Source: Nematopogon swammerdamellus (taxonomy: Eukaryota; Arthropoda; Insecta; Lepidoptera; Adelidae). From it: 64,000 nt of DNA. Positions 38,201 to 47,200 of the stretch are shown here, one piece after another. Numbering within the stretch: the stretch's first letter is position 1; each line of letters begins with the position of its first letter. Made by a program: the position numbers and the translations under genes. Where the stretch lies: NCBI GenBank assembly GCA_946902875.1, contig OX336355.1, forward strand, positions 7,585,347-7,649,346, given 5' to 3'. The notes under the pieces are model-generated. The model saw nothing but the letters and a program-made list of their open reading frames with translations, was not told where the DNA came from and searched no databases.

Positions 38201-41200
38201 TACAAGCATGCTAACAAGCGTGGTTCTGAAGCTCAAGAAATGCAAATCTTACATAAGTTTAACAATGGCCCCCTTCGCAGTTCCAACGAAGACATAATCC
38301 AGCTCCTCCGAGAGGGCGAGCACGAGGAGGTCGGGGCTGAGAAATTGCGCGGACTGCTCAAGATCCTCCCGGAACTGGATGAGACTGAGATGCTGAAATC
38401 CTTCAACGGCGACGTTAACAAACTCGGCAACGCCGAGAAGTTCCTCTTGCAGCTCATTCAGCTGCCTAAGTGAGTGGAAGCCCTAGTTTATTTTTACCCA
38501 GCTTTTATGAAGCCAAGGAAAGGCTATGATTTTGGCAGTATATGTTTTATGTGTATTACACAAGTGTTCCGTGGGTTCCAAGGGAGAATACCCATATAAT
38601 ATTCTCCTTTTAATGGCTGTTGCTGCAATAACTTCCATAATTATTCGTCAATGACAATTTATTTCTTCCAACGTTCTCATGCGATACCCCTGCCTACATC
38701 CGTATTACGAACCGTCCGTCTGATATGCGTTCTGTATAAGGGAACTATTTGGACGACTATGTTTCTTTGTTCCAATTATCTCTCCAATATGAACATATTA
38801 TGTGATATATTATGTCCATATACATATATTTTGTTCAATGGTACTTACTCGAAGTTCGTCAATCTATAGGCTTTTTATACCAGTTTTATAAACCTCTACA
38901 CTGTAGAGTAGGTATGTATGATGGTTAAATCTGTAGAGTCTACAGATTTAACCATCATACATACCTACTTTACAGATCCTACAGATTCCAACCAAAAGTT
39001 TTGTTCCCTCGACAGTTACAAACTGCGTATCGAGTCCATGTTGCTAAAGGAGGAGTTCGCGTCCACCACCAGCTACCTGGAGAGCTCCATCAACGCCGTT
39101 CTCGTAGCAGGAGACGACCTCATGTCCAGCCGGGCTTTACAAGTACGTTGGGTGTTGGTTGGTGTGTATTTTATGGCTGCTGTACAAGCAAATGGTCCTA
39201 CGAAGGTAGCCCTTTTTTGCCAACCTTCCATTTTTTGTAAACGCTGTTGCTATATATATATATTATATATCCCTGAATGGGATATACAATATCTTCGTGC
39301 ATTCTCTTGGTCTGCAGCCAGCTACCTAAACCTTCGTCTTCCTTCCACATACTGTCGGGGTGACTAGGCTAGCGACTAGTAAAGCCCAATGGCTGATACA
39401 TGCGGAGGATGAGTAAGGAGCGTCAGACATTTCTGTCAAAAGGTTACTCTATTTATCCAATGACATACCTCTTGTATGAGTGAACCCATCAAATTTTATC
39501 CCAGTTAAATTCTGAAACTGATATTTCTATTCTGTCTGTGTTTCCAGGAGGTGCTGTACATAGCGCTGATCGCCGGAAACTTCCTCAACGCGGGTGGGTA
39601 CGCGGGCGGCGCGGCTGGTGTCAAGCTGAGCTCTCTGCAGAAACTCACCGACATCCGAGCCAACAAGCCCGGCATGAATCTCATGCACTACGTCGCTATG
39701 GTACCTCATCCATCACATCCTCCACTCCATCCATCCATCCACACGCTTGTGACTTTTGATGTGAAGGCACTCACTTCGCAATATTCTCTTTTTCGCGCAG
39801 ACTTATTAAGGGTTAGGTACTTAGATAATTCATTAGTTAGTATCTGCCCTATCTTGACGAGTGGAGCTGTGACGGCGCGGAACTCGGAAGGAGGATCTGC
39901 GCCTCTTCCCCGCCTTTCTTTACACTCTTAAAGAGTAAAGGAAGGAGGTGAAGTAAATATAATGTTCGAATTTCCCTTTCCCTTTGCCTCTTACCCCTAA
40001 CCTCGATACGAGTCACAACTCAGACCGTGCCGATTTATACAGAGTAAAGATAAATATGTATTAACATTTGGGAATGTGTTGGGGATCCTCATATTGGGTT
40101 AAGTTCCAATTTAACAGCTGTAAGTTTAGTCCATAGGCATCGGAGGGGGAGAGGGAAATACGAAACCCTCACTTATATTTCGCTATACATTATTCTCTTC
40201 TCATTCTCCCCCCATCCTCAAAGAAAGAATATATACTTAACGTCGGTAGCGCTCGAATTTCACAAGACAGAGCAATGACTAGACCCCCGATTCCAGCAAA
40301 CAGAAAAGAAGAACAAGGAACTGATACACTTCGCGGACGACGTGCGCGTGTTAGAAGACGCCGCTAAGACGAGCGTGGAGCAACTGCACAACGAAATCAA
40401 AACTCTGGACAACAGGATCTGCGTGGTGAAGCGGGAGATACAGCAGCCGAGCACGCAGGAGGAGATCAAGCTGCAGATGGGAGACTTCTTAGTTGTGAGT
40501 ATCTCTGATACCTTATTGCCTGAACAAGTCAGCCAGAGTGTCTACTGCTGGACATACACATCTCTAATACCTCCTACTCTCTAATACTCCATTTTCGCCG
40601 TGGTCTTATTACGTCCGCTGTTCGCTAGTTTCGACGACCAAGGGGAGATCTTATCCCCAATACACATTGCCTAACTTTTGGTTGAACATTGATTGATATC
40701 AATTCGGATGGGTTTACACCACAAAAGGTAAGGGAAGGAACATTAAATCCCAATAATGCAGCAACTGGTGTTCATGAAAGGAAATTCCTTTATCAAACTC
40801 GGAAAGAGAAGGAAACGCCTAACCGGTATCTAACCTACCACTGTGCCTTTAACATATAAGGCAACGCCTTTAGCGCAGGCATTCAACAACGGCCATGGGC
40901 CACTCAACAAATCTCAAACTCTCTTACTTGTGCATTGTCGTTCAAAATTTCGACCGATTTTCGTTTCAACTTGCAGGTAGCAGAACGAGAGACGGCGGCG
41001 CTCCAGAAGGACATGGAGGAAGTGGAGGCGACCAGGAAGTTACTCGCTGAATTCTTCTGCGAGGACCCCGTCTCCTTCAAACTAGAGGAGTGCTTCAAGG
41101 TACGGGTTGTGAAATACCGTGTTCAGACACTTACAGTTACCACCCTACTTCCCCTCTCACACCCTCCTGAGAGCTATGTAATGTTGAAGAGCCATATGCC

Positions 41201-44200
41201 CAAGTGTGCTCTTTAGAAGAACTGCCCTTGTATTTTTGATAGTGCTGCGGTTGGTTGCTTTAAACGCTACTGAAGTAAAAACCTGTGAATTGTGGTTAAA
41301 ATTATTCTTTAGTATCGCCAACGTTGTGCGTGTTTTTTCTTTATGTAAACCTACATGGGTAGGGACTAGGGACCAATGGTACAGTCGACAGATCCAAAAA
41401 TGCCTCTCCTCGCGAAACCACGCTCAGAGAGGCGCCATGCCAGCAGTGTTTGGCAGTGCGGGGACATGCCATTTTAGCAATAATTAACCACATACCTACA
41501 AAGCAAGCACAGCTAGTATGAAATAAAAGCACATTGTTGCGAATAGACTAGCCTGTCTGCTTTGGCAGGTTTGTCGCTGGCGTTGCATTACTTTTATTTA
41601 ACACAAAATAATTAGAATGCGAATGTGTCCGCAGGTAATACTGTCTTTCAGCGTGAAGTTCCGCGCGGCCGTGGCGGACAACGAGCGGCGGCGCGCGAAT
41701 GAGGAGCAAGCGGCGGCGCGCCGCCGAGCGCGCGACCTAGCCGCCACCACCGCCGCTAACGTACTGCGGCTCAAACCAGGTCTACTATCACGCCCTCATT
41801 CCCATCTTTATTCTGATGTTTATAGGAGCGAAATATGAGTGAATCAATGATTCGGGATGGGTCCCTTAGACGGTAGGACCTTCAGCAGATTGGGCATGTT
41901 TTATAGGTAAATGCGGTGGCCACGGATATTCAATTTGCGGATAGACATTTGTGTGGAATTCCCTTGCCCTTTACTAGGTGGTAGGCTAAAATTGTAGCCG
42001 ACTGGGTTGGTACCACCGTACTGGATGTAAGATGGCCGCATAGCAGCCAGCAATCCAGGCAAGTCTTCGGTATGGCACCTACCTTTTCGGAGGTGATATT
42101 CGCCGGTCGGAGCATGCGCTTTGGCACCTCCGACTCAGCCACCCCTACAGGATTACATAAAAAAAAATTGTTAAGGTCGTCTATAAATTAGGAAATAGTC
42201 CATAGCCGACTATGCTATGGTAAGCCCACCCCCTGTCACATCCAGTTCAGTCCCTTTTCTCAACGAAACCCGCACGTGCTTACTTTAGGTAGCACAGCTA
42301 GATGGGCGAATTTTTATTTTAATTGTCCTCAAATTAAATAACCCCACCAAACTCAATAGGAAAAAAAATTACCAGATGGGATCTTTGGATGGGATATATT
42401 AGTTTTTAGTCCCGCACCGTCACTCATATTAAATAATGAACTCGGCTTACCGGTGCGATAATGGCGAGCGCATCGCTGCAGCTCGACGTTTCGAGTCCTC
42501 TATGGGACCCGTTCTCAAGAGGAGAGAGGAGCTAGCACGTCCTCTTGAGAACGGGTCCCATAGAGGACTCGAAACGTCGAGCTGCAGCGATGCGCTCGCC
42601 ATTATCGCACCGGTAAGCCGAGTTCATTATTTAAGATGGGATATACCTAATTCAAAATAAATAATTGTCGACAGGCGGCAGCGTGGCGAGCACTCCCGTG
42701 TCGGAGTGCGAGTCGCTGATGGAGTCGCTACTGCTGGACATCAGGAACGGGCTGGGCAGGCGATCGCTGCGCGTGGGCAAGCACGCTGCCGCCGACGAGA
42801 GACCGGACGACGCCTCACCCTCACCAGGTCACCGCTTCACTATACCTACCTTCACTATACATAATATTTATTACTTGAAGCAGAGAAGGTCGGTGGCATT
42901 GCTTGGATTATACTTGTAGAGAGAGCCCGCCCAGCTGTGTTCGATAACCATTGGAACCAGATTCACGATATGTTCGACCGTCCACTGTGGTGGCGGTGTC
43001 ATTGCCCACTGCCCAGTTCCCTAGTAAATATGCAATTGCTTCGACCCGAACAAGGAATCTTTCTATATCGGCCATGTTCGGTCGACTTACAACCGAATAT
43101 AGTAAAAATCCGGTAAGTTTCGGCGCGTGTTTGAGCTATTTGCTCAAACACGTCACGACACGTTGGAAAACGGAGTGTGCGAAGACCACCCGCCAGGTGA
43201 GACGACGACATCAAGTACGTCGGCGGAAAGCAGTGGTTTCGAACCGCTGAAAGCCGGGAGGAATGGAGGAAAATTGGAGAGGCTATGTCCAGCAGTGGAC
43301 GCTTACATGCTGACTGACTGATGTGTGTGTGGTACCGACCGAGACATATCGGACGACATGCCAATGTGACCTATAATAAAAACCGGTTTTTCGAAATGTT
43401 ATAGACGTGACGCCGACCGGAAGCCTGCGGCGTCGGTCGCGCGTGAGCCCCGGCGATGACGAGGGTGGTCTCCTGGAGTTTCTGCGTCTCTCCTCTAGTC
43501 CCGAGCTGCAGCGCGACCGCAAGTCCTGGGGCAGTCTGGGTACGTCCTCTGTGTATATCGCGTGCGTGATAATTAGCCTTCAATAGGACAGAAATCTGAT
43601 TGGTAGGCATCAATCTGATATAGGCATATAATCTTATTTGGTAGAAAAAGGTGTATGACCATATCGTATGACTTCTAAGCCAATGCAAGCTACCTGATAC
43701 CTACGCTTCAATGCAGATTCCACAATGTTGAATCACCTCAAACTTATAAGGATGGCCACCCGTCGAGTAATTGGTGGCTGTCCAGTTTTGCTCTTGGATT
43801 CCTCTCTGTTTGCAGCGGGCCCGGTATGTTCATATTCACCCGCCACTGGCCCGAGCGCACCAGCCTTGCGGCCATAGCACCCACACTGTGTCACGACTTC
43901 ATCATGGAACAATCATTTGAAAGTCGTTGCACGCAGGGAGGCCCGCTGCCGGGATACCACCAATTTGGTTCCGGTGACGCGCATTGACTGCGGTCCGGCC
44001 CCCACTTGGAGGGACTCATAAATGCGTTCTGAGCCCCTCTTCAATCTTCGAAGGCGTGCACCGACTGCGAAGATTGTCCCCATCCCCCGGTATGTTCAGT
44101 GAAGTCATTGAAGGCCGTAGTTGTGACCTTTCGAATGTTTCTCCGTACAGACCGGTCGTGGTCGCGGCGCGGCGTAGCGCGCGCGCGCCTGGAGATACCG

Positions 44201-47200
44201 CCCGCTGACCGCGAACGTGAGCGGCCCGCCTCGCCGCGTGCCGCCCCGCCCCCCGCCGCCGCCGCCGAGCCAGACCCGCCTCAGTCGACGCACACTAGCA
44301 AACCCAAGTATGTACACGCTTGAGCTCAAACATGCACGCGTAGATATTAAGCTGTTCTGATGCGGTCCAAGTTTCGCTATTGTTTTTTTTTATTAGCATA
44401 TTATTGATTGACTTCCCCTTTACTTGGATATGCTTACTTACTCTTTACTTGTCAGCCTCTATAGCTCAGTGGTGCGATTGGTCGGCTGTCGTTCTGCTGT
44501 TGCGGTCCAAGTTTCGCTATTGTTTTTTTTATTAGCATATTATTGATTGACTTCCCCTTTACTTGGATATGCTTACTTACTCTTTACTTGTCAGCCTCTG
44601 TAGCTCAGTGGTGCGATTGGTCAACTGTCGTTTTGCTGCGGTCCAAGTTTCGCTCTTATTTTTTTTATTAGCACATTGCAATGACCTCCCCTTTACTTGG
44701 ATATGCTTACTTACTCTTTACTTGTCAGCCTCTGTAGCTCAGTGGTGCGATTGGTCAACTGTCGTTCCGCTGCGGTCCAAGTTTCGGTCTTATTTTTTTA
44801 TTAGCACATTTTAATGACTTCCCCTTTACTTGGATATGCTTACTTACTCTTTACTTGTCAGCCTCTGTAGCTCAGTGGTGCGATTGGTCGACTGTCGTTC
44901 TGCTGCGGTCCAAGTTTCGCTCTTATTTTTTTTATTAGCACATTGTAATGACTTTCCCTTTACTTGGATATGCTTACTTACTCTTTACTTGTCAGCTTCT
45001 GTAGCTCAGTGGTGCGATTGGTCGACTGTCGTTCATAATCATAAACACACCTGTCAGAACTTAGATGGGTGACCGTTGGAGGCTGACCGTGGTTCCGTTT
45101 CCACGTAAAACTGTAGGTCCCTTACCTACTTACCATACTAGGTGGTAGGGTTTAATCCGCCCGGCCAAAGGGAAGCACTGACATGGCAAGGTGTTATGGG
45201 CTGATATCACGGATGTTGTGAAAGATGTAGCCAACCGTTTCCGTAAAAAAATACTCCTCTTAACGTTTTAACACAGCTTTTAACCCTTATGCCCTTACTC
45301 TTATGTAGGAAGGTAACCTTGAGTTTAGCGCCCGTCAGATTTTACCACAAAATTACATGGAAATACCTAGTTCGCGTTTTATGTCTAATTCAGTTCAGTT
45401 TTTTTCGTTACTTGAGAGTACTCTGAGGTCGGCGCAATCAAAGTGACGCACATTGACGTGGCACTTAGTTTCGACAGGAGGAAAGTGCTCACGGCCGCAC
45501 ATCACGGGCGCAGTAAACGATCGATGAAGCCAACCTTGTCAGGTTCCATTAAATGTAATGTCCTACATTCACCTTACCTCACCCGAATAGTTTTGCTGCG
45601 AACACAGTATGCATGCAAACTGTTTGACTATATGCGTGTGCGCAGAGAGTGGCGACAGAAGATCGAGTCGTGGCTGCGGGCCAACAACCAGGAGGAGCGG
45701 CAGAGTGAGGAACTGCGCAACCGCGCGCGCCGCCTACACGCCAACCGGCGCTCGCTCGAACATGACTCAGGTTACACGCACACTCTTACTTACCAACAAC
45801 CAGAAGGAGCGGCAGAGCGAAGAGCTGCGCAACCGCTCGCGCCGCCTATACGCCAACCGGCTGCGCTCGCTAGAACATGACTCAGGTTACACGCATTCTC
45901 TTACTTACCAACAACCAGGAGGAGCGGCAGAGCGAGGAGCTGCGCAACCGCGCGCGCCGCCTACACGCCAACTGGTGCTCGCTCGAACATGACTCAGGTT
46001 ACACGCACTCTCTTACTTACCAACAACCAGGAGGAGCGGCAGAGCGAGGAGCTGCGCAACCGCGCGCGCCGCCTACACGCCAACCGGCGCTCGCTCGAAC
46101 ATGACTCAGGTTACACGCACACTCTTACTTACCAACAACCAGAAGGAGCGGCAGAGCGAAGAGCAGCGCAACCGCTCGCGCCGCCTACACGCCAACCGGC
46201 GCTCGCTCGAACATGACTCAGGTTACACGCACTCTCTTACTTACCAACAACCAGGAGGAGCGGCAGAGCGAAGAGCTGCGCAACCGCTCGCGCCGCCTAT
46301 ACGCCAACCGGCTGCGCTCGCTAGAACATGACTCAGGTTACACGCATTCTCTTACTTACCAACAACCAGGAGGAGCGGCAGAGCGAGGAGCTGCGCAACC
46401 GAGCGCGCCGCCTACACGCCAACTGGCGCTCGCTCGAGCATGACTCAGGTTACACGCACTCTCTTACTTACCAACAACCAGTAGGAGCGGCCGAGCGAAG
46501 AGCTGCGCAACCGCTCGCGCCGCCTATACGCCAACCGGCGGCGCTCGCTAGAACATGACTCAGGTTACACGCACACTCTTACTTACCAACAACCAGGAGG
46601 AGCGGCAGATCGAAGAGCTGCGCAACCGCTCGCGCCGCCTACACGCCAACCGGCGCTCGCTCGAACATGACTCAGGTTACGCGCACTCTCTTACGTACCA
46701 ACAACCAGTAGGAGCGGCCGAACGAGGAGCTGCGCAACCGCTCGCGCCGCCTACACGCCAACCGGCGCTCGCTCGAACATGACTGAGGTTACACGCACTC
46801 TCTTACTTACTAACAACCAGGAGGAGCGGCAGAGCGAGGAGCTGCGCAACCGCGCGCGCCGCCTACACGCCAACCGGCGCTCGCTCGAACATGACTCAGG
46901 TTACACGCACACTCTTACTTACCAACAACCAGGAGGAGCGGCAGAGCGAAGAGCTGCGCAACCGCTCGCGCCGCCTATACGCCAACCGGCTGCGCTCGCT
47001 AGAACATGACTCAGGTTACACGCATTCTCTTACTTACCAACAACCAGGAGGAGCGGCAGAGCGAGGAGCTGCGCAACCGCGCGCGCCGCCTACACCCCAA
47101 CTGGCGCTCGCTCGAACATGACTCAGGTTACACGCACTCTCTTACTTACCAACAACCAGGAGGAGCGGCAGAGCGAAGAGCTGCGCAACCGCTCGCGCCG

